Part shown: positions 35,834 to 47,643 of the stretch, in pieces
Numbering within the stretch: the first letter of the stretch is position 1
Layout: the number at the start of each line of letters is the position of its first letter
Origin: Citrus sinensis
Lineage: Eukaryota; Streptophyta; Magnoliopsida; Sapindales; Rutaceae
NCBI RefSeq assembly: GCF_022201045.2
Contig: NC_068557.1
Location: 2,728,001 to 2,792,000 of the forward strand
Length of the DNA: 64,000 nucleotides
Reading direction: 5' to 3'
Position numbers and translations under genes: made by a program
The notes under the pieces: generated by a model
Told to the model about the DNA's origin: nothing
What the model saw: only the letters and a program-made list of their open reading frames with translations
The model's database searches: none

Positions 35834-35840
35834 TATAAAG
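35834..35840 (+). promoter_or_regulatory. TATA box candidate of the ADP/ATP carrier gene
   Basis: TATAAAG about 30-40 bp before a CT-rich leader (35870-35935), with a likely donor near 35958 that starts an intron in the 5'UTR reaching to just before the ATG (acceptor GCAG at 36814-36817). Confidence 0.45.
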
Positions 35841-36822
35841 AATCCATGCAGAGATCAATGCCTCTTTTAAGTTCTCTTCCATCTCATATTTTTCTCTTCA
35901 CAGAACCAAAAGCTCTCTCAGCCCCTAAGATTATCAAAGAGCCTTTTTAGCCAAAAGGGTATTTTATTTTGTTCATTTTCGTTTTTATTTTCTATTATTA
36001 TTTGACTCTATATTTAGTTCATTGCATTGGCCGAATCGCTTGGTCTATTTGTGAATTGTGATGTGTATTTCACATAAAATTGTTCTGGTCTTGCTTTTAT
36101 TTCGGGCCTTTTTTTTTGTTATTTTTTATTCAACACCTTCTTTGATTTTATTATAAACCCACTTTCAAGCTTCTCCTTCATATCTCTCTTTGCTCATTAG
36201 TTTCCTAAGACCTTTTCTCTTCTTTCTTGTATATTTTTTTTTTCAGGTCAGCTTGATTCATTTATGCCTGCAAAGATTTATATTTATGTCTATTTTATAG
36301 TTAATTTTTGAAATATGCTAGTTTATATATGTTTCTTGAGATTTTCTAATATTGAAAATTTGTACAAAGCTAAATACTCGATTGCAAAATGCATAACATT
36401 TCATGTCTATAGCAAACTGAAAACTGAAAGAACAAATGTCACTTATACAATGATTGGTGCAAATAAATAGTTGTAAATTATTTTTGGTGCAAATATGTTT
36501 TATGGGTTCGTACTGGATCAAGATTCTATGGAGGATTTGATTTGGTCTTTCAGATTTAAGTTCTGATCTTAATCTTAATGATTATTAGATTTTTAAATGA
36601 TACGGTAGCAATTTGATTATCTCTTGATATGTCATCTGCCACATGAATTTAGAGTAGTGTACTTGAAACTTCTGTGACGTGTTTGAGATTCTTGTTTTGT
36701 GACATGAAATTATCTCTGTCCTTCAGTTTAAAGCATTCTTGATCATTCTGCTTACAGCTCTCGTAATTTTCAATTTTTTTTTTCCCTGCATGTTGACGGT
36801 TTATATTTTGGAAGCAGTAATA

Positions 36823-38190
36823 ATGGCTGAGAGTCACCAGCAACCATCAGTTATGCATAAGGTAACAGGACAGCTCTATCTCAAATCCACTCTTAGCCAA
36901 GACATTGTTCAAAATCGGTATGCCGGTTTCCAAAATCCTGCTGCTCTGCCTCAGAGGCATTTTGCCTATGGCAACTACTCCAATGCAGCATTTCAGTACC
37001 CGTTAGCACAAACGTGCCGCGCCTCCTCTGATCTGTCACTTATCGCCTCAACTGCGTCGCCTGTGTTTGTACAAGCCCCGTCAGAGAAAGGCTTTGCTGG
37101 CTTTGCCGTTGATTTTCTCATGGGTGGAGTTTCTGCAGCAGTATCCAAAACTGCCGCTGCTCCTATTGAACGCGTTAAGCTCTTGATCCAAAACCAAGAT
37201 GAAATGATCAAGGCTGGCAGGCTCTCTGAACCCTATAAGGGAATTGGCGATTGCTTTGGCCGTACAATTAAGGATGAAGGGTTTGCTTCATTGTGGAGAG
37301 GGAACACAGCCAATGTCATTCGTTATTTCCCCACTCAGGTTTTTGTCAAGTGTTTGATACAATTGTATTTGTATCATCATTTTGCTTCGTTGCGTTTGCT
37401 TATGTTGTTATATTTGTTATTGCTTCTTTAGGCCTTGAACTTTGCATTCAAGGATTACTTCAAGAGATTGTTTAACTTCAAGAAGGATCGCGATGGTTAC
37501 TGGAAATGGTTTGCTGGCAACTTGGCATCTGGTGGTGCTGCTGGTGCCTCTTCTCTGTTCTTTGTCTACTCCTTGGATTATGCGCGAACTCGCCTTGCTA
37601 ATGATGCCAAGGCCGCAAAGCACGGAGGGGAGAGACAATTCAATGGCTTGATTGATGTCTACAGAAAGACTTTGAAAACAGATGGTATTGCGGGGCTTTA
37701 CCGCGGATTTAACATCTCATGCGTTGGCATCATTGTGTATCGTGGTCTGTACTTTGGCATGTATGATTCTTTGAAGCCTGTGATCCTCACCGGAAAGTTA
37801 CAGGTTAGTGTAAAAATCATTTAGTTACATGGCACTTGGTGGACTAATTGAACTGTCAAATGTTTGACATAAATTTTGGAAATGTGATTGCAGGATAGCT
37901 TCTTTGCTAGCTTTGCTCTTGGTTGGGTTATCACCAATGGTGCTGGCCTTGCCTCGTATCCCATTGACACCGTTCGCAGAAGAATGATGATGACATCTGG
38001 TGAAGCCGTGAAGTACAACAGCTCACTTGATGCATTCTCTCAGATTCTCAAGAATGAGGGAGCAAAATCACTCTTCAAGGGTGCCGGTGCAAACATTCTT
38101 CGAGCCATTGCTGGTGCCGGTGTGCTTGCAGGCTATGACAAGCTTCAGATGATTGTCTTGGGAAAGAAGTATGGTTCCGGGGGAGCCTAA
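36823..38190 (+). CDS. AAC1: Mitochondrial ADP/ATP carrier (adenine nucleotide translocator)
   Basis: A 394-residue carrier that exchanges cytosolic ADP for matrix ATP across the inner membrane. Exons: 36823-37338, 37432-37803, 37894-38190. The first about 90 residues are a plant-type N-terminal extension with Ser, Gln and Ala, normally removed after import. Three mitochondrial-carrier repeats follow, with the signatures [18 protein letters not shown] (Ser in place of Pro) and [15 protein letters not shown] (324-329), the hallmark of ADP/ATP carriers, is intact. The start ATG is the first after the leader intron and agrees with plant homologues. Which of the plant AAC1-3 paralogues it matches I cannot say; AAC1 is a family-level label. 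Confidence 0.92.
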
Positions 38191-38823
38191 TTGGTATGAT
38201 AATGATGTTGATGAAAATCTTGAGATTCATTCATTTTGAGAATTCTTCATTCAAGGGATTCATTTTCCCATACATTGTTGCTTTTACTAATGATTTTTTT
38301 TCTCCTTTGCCATAATTGTGATGGTTGAAACAGTTGTAATCTCAATTCATCAATTTTTCCAGGTTTTTATTACATGTTTAGATCAATTGATCCTTCACTT
38401 ACCCATTTCTTTTTATGCCCACATATTGGTATATGACGATAAATAAGGCTCTAAATTTTTGTAAAACATCCTCAATTGCATCAATAATTGATATAATATT
38501 TCCTTGTGAATGACAAAAGAGGTAAATAACTTTAAGTTAGACTTACATTTTAGATACGAAAGCACGATGAGCTGAGATGAAAATACAAATAATTAATTTA
38601 ATTTTTTAATTTAATCTAAAAATAAAAAAGATCAACAAATGTCCATAATAATAATTGTTATAAATAAATATACAATATTTATTTTAATAAATAAATAAAA
38701 TGAAATAAAAATTTAAAAAAAGAGAGAAAATCCAAAGCCAAGCATTCAAAACATAAATAATCAGCAAGTAACGCTCTTTCCCGCCAAACGACATAAAAAA
38801 CACGCACGAAACACAAAAATCTG
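38191..38823. other. Short intergenic region between AAC and the PPR gene
   Basis: 3'UTR of the carrier gene, then AT-rich DNA that must contain the PPR promoter. No other feature seen. Confidence 0.5.
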
Positions 38824-40809
38824 ATGAACATTTTCAATGCCATCAATCTCAAATTGATTAAAGGCCCTCTTTTAAACCCTCTTCGTTACTTGCTATGCTT
38901 TCTTCACACTCGCTCTCTTTCTCCTCACAAAGAGGAACCTACAAATTGGAACACGACCCACGTATTTGTTCTTCAAAACCCAGTTCTATTTTTACTAGAA
39001 CAATGCAAATCTTTATCCCAATTGAAGCAAATCCAATCCCAAATGACCATCACTGGCTTGATCTCACATGGGTTTGCTCCAAGTCGCCTTATTGCGTTTT
39101 GTGCAATATCTGAGTCAAAGAATCTTGATTATTGTACAAAGATTTTGTTTAATGTACAAAACCCTAATTCGTTTTCTTGGAATGTAGCTATTAGAGGGTT
39201 TTTAGAGACTGGAAAGATGAGAGAAGCTGTTGATTTGTATAAGCAAATGTTGAGAAATGGTGGGACTAGGCCTGATAATTTTACTTACCCTTTGTTGTTC
39301 AAAGTTTGTGCTAGTTTGGGATTGAGGTTTTTAGGTTATGAGATTTTCGGGCATGTTTTGAAGCTGGGTTTTGATGTGGATATGTATGTGCATAATGCTG
39401 TGATTCATGTGTTTGTTTCGTGTGGAGATTTGGGGTTGGCATGCAATGTGTTTGATGAAAGTTGTGTGAGAAATTTGGTTTCTTGGAATTCTTTGATTAA
39501 CGGGTTTGTTAGGAGTGGGTTTCCAAGAGAAGCTATTAGGCTCTTTCGAGATATGCAATTGGAGAGAGTCGAACCGGATGAGGTGACGATGATTGGGATG
39601 GTTTCGGCATGTGCTCAACTAGAGGATTTGAATCTTGGGAGAGAGATTCATTGGTATATTTCTGAAAGTGGGTTGACTTTGACTGTTCCACTCGCAAATG
39701 CGCTCATGGATATGTATGTGAAGTGTGGGAAACTTGAGTCAGCCGAAGAAATATTTGATAGCATGGTGAACAAAACGGTTGTGTCATGTACCACAATGAT
39801 TGTGGGATATGCCAAATTTGGGTTTTTGGATATAGCTAGGAAGATTTTTGATGACTTGCCAGAGAAGTATGTTGTGCCATGGAATGCCATAATCGGAGGT
39901 TATGTCCAAGCCAAGCGTAGCAAGGAGGCTTTGGCTTTGTTTCATGAAATGCAAGCTACTGGCATAAAGCCAGATGCAGTGACCACGGTTCATTGCCTAT
40001 CTGCTTGCTCACAACTTGGAGCCCTCGATGATGGAATATGGATTCACCGTTTTATTGAAAAAGAAAATTTTAATTTGAATGTTGTGTTAGGAACTGCATT
40101 AGTTGACATGTATGCCAAGTGTGGGAACATCGCAAAGGCCCTCCAGGTTTTTCATGAGATGCCTGAAAGAAATTCTTTAACCTATACTGCCATTATTGGG
40201 GGCTTAGCCCTTCACGGGAAAGCGCTTGATGCCATATCTTACTTCTCTGAAATGATTGGTGTTGGGTTGATGCCAGATGAGATCACTTTTCTTGGGATTT
40301 TATCAGCTTGTTGTCATGGAGGGTTGGTAGATGAGGGTCGTAAGTATTTTGCCCAAATGAGCTCCATATTCAGATTGTCCCCTAAGCTTAAACACTACTC
40401 ATGCATGGTGGATCTTCTAGGTAGGTCTGGTCTATTGGAAGAGGCTGAACAGCTTATCAGAAGCATGCCAATGGCAGCAGATGTTGTGGTGTGGGGTGCA
40501 TTGTTTTTTGCATGTCGCCTGCATGGAAATGTTTCAATTGGAGAAAGAGCTGCTATGAAGCTTCTTGAGTTAGATCCTCAAGATAGTGGAATTTATGTAT
40601 TGCTTGCTAATATGTATAGGGATTCAAATATGTGGGAGGAGGCTGGGAAGGTAAGAAAAATGATGGAGGAGAGAGGTGTGGAGAAGACTCCCGGTTGTAG
40701 CTCGATTGAGGTTAACGGCCTTTTGTATGAATTTATTGTTAGAGACAAATCCCACCCTGAATTGGAACAGATTTATGACTGTTTAGTTCAGTTAACAAGA
40801 CACTTTTGA
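38824..40809 (+). CDS. SLO1: E-class PPR protein, probable SLO1 orthologue (mitochondrial RNA editing)
   Basis: An intronless 661-residue PLS-type pentatricopeptide repeat protein. An N-terminal presequence-like region is followed by about a dozen P, L and S repeats (for example SWNVAIRGFLETGKMREAVDLY, in part, and NALMDMYVKCGKLESAEEIF) and by E/E+ motifs ending in GVEKTPGCSSIEVNG and EFIVRDKSHPELEQIYD. There is no DYW deaminase domain, so it would need a DYW partner in trans. Overall order and wording match Arabidopsis At2g22410 (SLOW GROWTH 1), which edits mitochondrial nad4 and nad9 transcripts; I infer orthology from recalled similarity. The protein ends slightly earlier than the Arabidopsis one. 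The ATG at 38824 starts a Leu/Arg-rich leader suited to mitochondrial import. Confidence 0.85.
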   Translation: MNIFNAINLKLIKGPLLNPLRYLLCFLHTRSLSPHKEEPTNWNTTHVFVLQNPVLFLLEQCKSLSQLKQIQSQMTITGLISHGFAPSRLIAFCAISESKNLDYCTKILFNVQNPNSFSWNVAIRGFLETGKMREAVDLYKQMLRNGGTRPDNFTYPLLFKVCASLGLRFLGYEIFGHVLKLGFDVDMYVHNAVIHVFVSCGDLGLACNVFDESCVRNLVSWNSLINGFVRSGFPREAIRLFRDMQLERVEPDEVTMIGMVSACAQLEDLNLGREIHWYISESGLTLTVPLANALMDMYVKCGKLESAEEIFDSMVNKTVVSCTTMIVGYAKFGFLDIARKIFDDLPEKYVVPWNAIIGGYVQAKRSKEALALFHEMQATGIKPDAVTTVHCLSACSQLGALDDGIWIHRFIEKENFNLNVVLGTALVDMYAKCGNIAKALQVFHEMPERNSLTYTAIIGGLALHGKALDAISYFSEMIGVGLMPDEITFLGILSACCHGGLVDEGRKYFAQMSSIFRLSPKLKHYSCMVDLLGRSGLLEEAEQLIRSMPMAADVVVWGALFFACRLHGNVSIGERAAMKLLELDPQDSGIYVLLANMYRDSNMWEEAGKVRKMMEERGVEKTPGCSSIEVNGLLYEFIVRDKSHPELEQIYDCLVQLTRHF

Positions 40810-40884
40810 GTTTTCTGAATATATCTCTGATGTTCCTCCCTATGGAGATGAGTTTCTCTCAAGCTTAGAGCTTGAAAACCAATT

Positions 40885-42001
40885 GTCTGCCTTACATTGC
40901 CTGTGAAAGCTGTAATTGCTCAGCATGATTTACAGTGGAAACTGCCTCTCTCGTATGGGAAAATGGTTAGTGCCGATAACGAGGCAGCTTTCATCAAAAT
41001 CAGGAAAGACCAAGCAAAGCGAGAGAAGAAAGAGGACTATTTATCCTGGTGGGATCCATACTCTTTGGGAGTTCTGTGTTCATCAATTTTTATTAGCTGG
41101 TGCAAGTTGCCTAGGTTTTCTAGTTGTCAACCACAAAACTTTAAAAGGCCTTGCAATGGTAATAATCAAGATGGTTCACATATGAAGCTGCTTTAGTAAC
41201 AAAGAGCTTGTAGATGTCACTCATGGATTCTAGGAAGAACTAAGAAGGGGCGCCTTTGGCACTGTTTACAAAATGTTCTTGGAAATGGGGTATCATAATC
41301 TTGTTCCAGTAAAGAGGTTATAGTGTATTTCAAGATAATGAGAAGGAATGCAAGTTTAAGTGAACATAACTAGCCAAACACATCACAAGAATGTGGTTCA
41401 AGTTCTGGTAGTGTATTTACCCTGCAGACTCGCAACCGAATTGAATTTGAGGATTGAAATTGAGATGCGAATTGCCAGACGTCTTTTGTGCAGAGTGCAG
41501 CACCCAAATCATCCATTGTGATACAAAGCTTCAAAACATACTTCTTAATAATCATTACACTGCCTGTATATCTGACTATGGTTTCGCAAAACTTCTGATG
41601 ATGGATCAGAACCATACTATTACTGCCATCTGAGAAACAAAAGGATACGTTGCGCCCGAATGGTTCAGGAAAATGCCATTCACATTGAAGGTCGACGTAT
41701 ACGGTCTTGGTGTTTTGCTTATAGAGATCATTTTACTCCAGAGAAGTGCAGATAATCAAATCAGCACAGTGGATAAAGCAATTCTTACTGATTAGGCTTG
41801 TGACTGCCATCAGGAAAACACTGTAGGTGCTCCGGATGAAAATGACTCGGAGGCCAAAATTGACATGAATATGCTGCAAGGGTTTGTAATGATTGCCTTA
41901 TGGTGCATTCAAGAAAGGTTATACAGATGCTCGAGGAAGTTGTTGGGGTACTCATTCCCCCATGCCCGTGGCTATTTAACTTCACAGCCACTCTAATGTA
42001 G
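40885..42001 (+). pseudogene. Decayed G-type lectin S-receptor-like kinase (LecRK) 3' half
   Basis: Fragments in changing frames follow the order of a LecRK protein: a juxtamembrane piece with AAFIKIRKDQAKREKK before a disturbed membrane region; the glycine loop RRGAFGTVYK near 41245; the catalytic loop region near 41470-41545; the DFG-region as SDYGFAKLL near 41572 (DFG changed to DYG); the APE region VAPEWFRKMPFTLKVDVYG near 41650-41703; and a C-terminal MLEEVVGVLIPPCPW before the stop at 41999-42001. Stops and frameshifts interrupt it repeatedly, and the extracellular lectin half is absent. It begins about 80 bp after the PPR stop, so it may be transcribed as read-through 3'UTR. Confidence 0.8.
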
Positions 42002-45000
42002 TGTCTCCTATGAACTAGATCTTCCTGTTAAAACTATTGGGTTTGTTTTTTTGAATACTGATTACACATCAGATTACTGCATTACACAGATATTTACAAC
42101 AACTGCTATTATAGCAGATATATTACACTGATATTTACAATCAGATATACATGATTGGGACTTACATTATTACATTGAATTTTGTGAAGTACATGCCCAG
42201 ACAAATAACTCCTCACAAAGGAGGGATGTCCATACTCCACTCGCATTTCGCAAGAGATAATGATTTATAAATATTAAGAACATTTAACCCCCACAAAAGC
42301 GGCTTGAACCGCTGCCCCCACAATGCTTGTGAGGGCAGCAGCCCACCACTTCGAATTATATGCCTGTGTGTTGACAGCCCCCCACAATGCTTGTTGTTAC
42401 TGCTATGTTGCTACTAAAAGACCTCAACAAATAAATGTAGCGTGCCTAGTTGATCAAATTATATGCCTCATAGTATGTTGATAAGTCCAATTCCCAGACG
42501 GTCTATGGATCCAAATATATTAGGGGCAGCCCCAGTCCCATAACTTCTTCAAGGGACGGTAAGGTTGCAGTCTTTGGATTCAGTTCACATTTCCCAACCA
42601 CTAAAGCTTAGCAACTGTTGTTGTCCGGATTTGGAATCTCATTGAGTTTTCATGTGTCTTGAGTATATTTAACTTAATGGTATTACAATTTCTTCTTCAC
42701 CTATGTAAGCAGAGTTTAAACTCCAAACTTCTTATTTTCAATACGAGATTTTATCACACGAAATACCATTATGTATAAATTTAAATAGAAATGGTCTTTT
42801 ACTAACTTAGAATTAAAAAAAAAAAAAACATGATGTATTAGTAGCTTTTTCTATTCACACGAAAAAGAAAATCAAAGTGTGTATTCAAAAAATAAACTTG
42901 AAAAATGATTTCAAGACCTCATAATTTTAGAAGCCTCTGAGTAGCACGCGGGTCTCGACTCTTGAGCTTATGATGACAGCCAGACACGTAATGTCGCTCT
43001 GGTCTTTTAGTTGATGTCAAGCAATCGAACAATAGCGAGAGCCCAAAAGTGGCTCCAAAATTTACTGAGTCGATGTCAAGTGATCAAACTGTGACTATTA
43101 ATTAGTCCACAGCAGTCAGCAGGTAAGATTCTCTCGTTGTTCCAGAATTCCTGGATCCGATGATCAAATGGGTGAGACTATCGCACATTCGCCGGTTAAT
43201 AACATTTTTGTTATTGATGACAATGTTTTCATTCTATATATGATAAAAGAAACTAATGATCCGTAGCAAGATCGATGGTGGGTGGTTTTGTGTCATTGTG
43301 CACCCAACAATAGATGATCCATGGTGGATGATGATGATGATGATGAGAGTCCTAGTAATGGAACTTAGCCGCAAAAACTATAAGTTTATAACTTTTAAAA
43401 GGAGTAAAGACAAGGAGGAAGGAATACGAGGGAGGGGTCATGATAGGTGCTTGCTTGCACGCCAGGTTTTTAGTTTGAATTGATTCTCATGAATAATGAT
43501 CAATTTTAATTATCCATGTTCATTCATGCTTTGCTTTGCTGGTTGCTTGCTTGCTTGCTTGTCATTTCATTCTCCTTCTCACATGGCTGACAGCCTTTTG
43601 CCCTTTATAGCCCCCAGAAAGCACACTGATTGCATCAGCTATGGCATACACATAGGCTTAGCTTAAAATCATTGGACCAAACAAAATTATGGGGATGTCC
43701 AAAACCACTTTTTGGCTATGTCGGGTCTTGTAGGTCTGCTTTTTTTGTTTCTCAATATTTTTTTTTTCAATAAAATACTCCACTTTTTTAATGGGTTATT
43801 TTTGTTCGGCTGTTCTGGAAAATTTTGTCTCTGAAACTATTTTAGGTCGGAATAATAGTTGTTCTAAATCTTTAAAAGCATGAAAAATTCATCCCTTACT
43901 TCTACTTACACATGAAATGAATTGAATTGAAGTTCTTTTCATATGTCTTGAAAGAGAAAATGGGTTGTCACTCCCTCGTATAGAAGATTCTAAATAAAAA
44001 ATTTAATGTTCTTAGTTTCTAAAACAAAAACAAAAATAACTATCATCACATGTGAAATGATTATGTCACACACTAATTAATAGCCCACGTTTGTACATTG
44101 TAATAATTTTCTACTAAATTATAGCCCACGAGAATTGATTTTATTTAACCACTGTTTAATTAACATGATTAAAAACTCTTCATCTTATCCTTAAGATGAA
44201 GAATTCGAGTCTTCCTAATGCTTCATATCCCAACAAAACAAAATAGATTGTATTTGATCATTGTTGTTATGTATTATAGATAATATCAAAACCCATCTAA
44301 GCCAATTTTTCCCTTTTAATAAATGTGTTATTGTAGATTGATTCTAATCCAAACCAATCTCAACTGACACCAACTTCTTTTTGATGGGTTCAGGTGGGTT
44401 TGGTGATCTTTTTGCCAATATCACATGCTTCATTTTCCCATCACAACTCAACCACTAACTCTAACCCTAACCACAATTTCTAGTATTTGGTTCTAAATTT
44501 ATATGGCCATGGCTTAAATATTTATTAGCCTATATTTCTAAATCTTGTATTTTTTTTTCCAGTTTGTTTAATGATTGAATGGTTAGATTTTGATTCTATT
44601 ATGACTGAGTAATTATATATCCAACCCTACGTATTGATTCAAATAGTAGAGATACATTCTCTTTTGGTAATGATATGTTTGAATGTTGAGATAAATTGGG
44701 GTCAAATTGAAATCAAACATTATAACATAATTAAAAAGAAAAAGTATCAATTCCATTGTTTAGTTGAAAAACTAAGACTTCCTAATTTTTAATTGTAAAT
44801 ATTTCAAGGAGTGATGTAATAAAAATTAACCCTAATCATCTACCAAAAAAAATCTTAAAAAGAAGTTATATTTCGAGTAGTATGATTCTTTTATCATGAT
44901 ATTTAAATTGAAGTTTCCTTATTTTTTTCTTGATTTAAAGTCAAAATGTAAATTAATAAGAGTTTGGGAAATTGAAAATGCAAAAATAATAGGCCTCACA

Positions 45001-45824
45001 GAAGAATTTTGTATTTAAGATAGTCCTAAATGTGCAAAGTCAACATAAATAAACTATAAAAAATTAACTTTAATCCAATAAATTACAGTATTAATTAATT
45101 AGGTCAAGACTCAAGGGCTTGACTGAAATTTTTGGCAAAAATTAAATGAAGAATGAATTGTTTCAGTTAATGATATTTATTATTATACATAAATACAAAA
45201 GGTTCCATACATGTGACCAATTATACAATTTACAGCTACTGGTATTGGTTTGGTCACCTATAATATACACTCAAGCAGCTCACCTGCAGTACACATGTTA
45301 ACACGCGGTTGGGTTAGGTGAATATTCATATAAAATAGTTTTCCTTTATTAAATTATAGTCATTTTCCTTGTCCAATTTGGTTTCCAATTCGTTTTCTTT
45401 TTAAATGATAGAACTATTTTGATTAAAGGAGGCAAATTAATCCCTTTTTTCACATAAAATAGTCTTAATTTTTTTTTTAAATCAAAGGTAGAGAATAGAC
45501 AATACTCCAATAAATTATTTAACCAACACTTATACAGAGTTCGAACATGATTGAACAATAAAAAAACTACTTGTTCATGTCCCTTGCGACATAATATTTT
45601 TTTAAAAATAAGTTTCTCATGAAACTAATTCGTAGCATTTTTAATTCAAAAAAGCTTTTGAAGGCGAATATTTTATGAAAAATGAAATATTTTTACAGTT
45701 TTAATTTTTTTTAAAAAAGAATACAATAAGATAGATAATAAACAATAGAGATCCGGACTTAATTGAGTGGATTTCAATTTCATATAAATTTCTTTACCAA
45801 GCTACCTAAGTTCAAATCCATTAA

Positions 45825-45859
<35 letters not shown>

Positions 45860-46820
45860 CAATTATTTTAGATTTTGCACCACCTCTTATCTTAAAAAAA
45901 AAAAAAAAAGTAGAAACAACAGAATAAACTATAAAGGTACCTACCTATCCAACTTTTAAAACCGGTGGGCTAAAGCGTATTTTCCTGCAAAATATAGGGA
46001 CAAAATAGATATTATGCCACACTGATTTATATTATCCTATAGCGCGAGACACGCAATCATTTCTCATCCAACGGGGTTCGCGTGTCCTTTAGGCCACTGC
46101 ACAAAGCGCCACACTTAATAAAATTACGAAAAGAAAAAAGAAAATTTTAAAAAAATAAAAAAATAACAAAAGCTGAGAAGCAGCAGCCATTCGCTTCTAA
46201 AGCCATCAGTGAGCTCTTCAGAAGTTAACCAGTGTCGGTTCTTTCTCTTTATTTTCCAAAGAATCTCTCTTTATTTTAATTTCTTTTCATTTTTTTAATG
46301 AGTTTTTTAAGATATTTTACCAAATATATCAACTAGGCCCCTAACCTGAATGGCTAAATTACTTTTTTAATATCGTATTTTAACTGTATAAATGTAAACT
46401 GTATCGTGTTCTGTTGGCTCTGACCCAAAAACTTAACTACTTAAGACTCAATGACTCATTTATGCTCTGTACTAAGTTTGTTATTGTGCCCCATTTTTTA
46501 AATTGTCAAATTCATTTGAATTTTTTATTTATTGAAATTACTGTTATATCCCTCAATTTCATGACTCCAAATAACTGACACATTTATTTGTTTGATTCAT
46601 GCTACCTTGTGTAGTGTCTACCGTCTAAACTCTAAAATACGAGCTTGATTATTGTTTTAACACTTACTTTTTAGTCATTTCTATATCGGTTTTTTGGACC
46701 TATTTGATAAAAATGAAAATATTATTCCTTATATGCGAAATGGAAAAACTGTAGGGACTCATTATATTTCTTCATTAATTAATTGTTTATATATATTGAC
46801 TGTGTTCCATTTATCGCCCT
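42002..46820. other. Gene-poor 4.8-kb stretch
   Basis: No supported gene. It holds a TTGC microsatellite (about 43542-43562), a TA dinucleotide run (about 45827-45854) next to a possible tRNA-derived repeat, and many A/T runs. The last few hundred bases carry CT-rich DNA (46844-46868) leading into the BIG BROTHER leader. The 42040-42430 part has the look of old repeat sequence but I could not assign it. Confidence 0.5.
45827..45854. repeat. TA dinucleotide microsatellite
   Basis: An uninterrupted TATATA run of about 28 bases, likely polymorphic in length. Confidence 0.9.
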
Positions 46821-47643
46821 CTTGATCCATTGGTCCATTGTTTTATCTCTCTCTCTCTCCCTCTCTCCTTTACATTTTCCCGAGAAAATTTCTCACTCAC
46901 CGAAAGCGAAATTTTCTCGGCGTGGATTTTGTTTCATTTGACTCTTATAACTTCTGGAGTTCCGAATTTGTGCAAATGAGGTACTTGAACTGTTCATTTT
47001 CTGTTTGGCTTTGAGAAAAAAAATTGAGATAATGAGATCTCTTTCATTTCAGATGCTAAGATAAGAGCAAAAACTCACATTAAGTAAACCTAAATTGTGT
47101 TTGTTTTGAACTTCTCTTGTTTCTTTTACTTTCCTTGCATTTTCTCGGCTACCAAACTTAAGATTAGTTTTCTGTTATGGATTCTAAAAGTGAAAAAAAA
47201 AGTCAGCTTAATTAGTCAAAATTTTAATTTTTTTTAACTTCTTTAATTTATTTTCTTTCATTTTCTCGAGAACCAAACAGGATAAGTCTTTTGATGATCA
47301 TTATGTGCTAAATTGCTGAGATTTGTTAAATCAATGTCTTAAGCAATGCAAGATGGATAAACTTCTGTGATTTTGTAATGCTGTAGTGTTGAAGTTTAGT
47401 CGTATAATAAGCTTCTGGAATTTACATTAATTTTTTTTTTTGGACATTTCTTTTGCAGGTCGGAAACTAATTGAAAAACAATTGATTGATGTCCGAATTC
47501 GTGTTTTGAGCAAATCTCAACTATTAAATCTGTGAAAGATCAGGTTTTTACATTCAATATTCTGTTTATTTTTTCACCTTTAGTGTAATTGTGTTATTTT
47601 TGTAACTGTTAATTTGATGCTTCCTGCAGTTGGTGGTTTAGAA

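Noticed and set aside
43256-43483. A 75-codon open frame
   Set aside because: Contains an ATG trinucleotide run giving a poly-Met stretch and has non-coding composition.
44460-44475. CTAACCCTAACC near an intergenic poly(T), as a telomere relic
   Set aside because: Only about two repeat units; chance or a telobox explains it.
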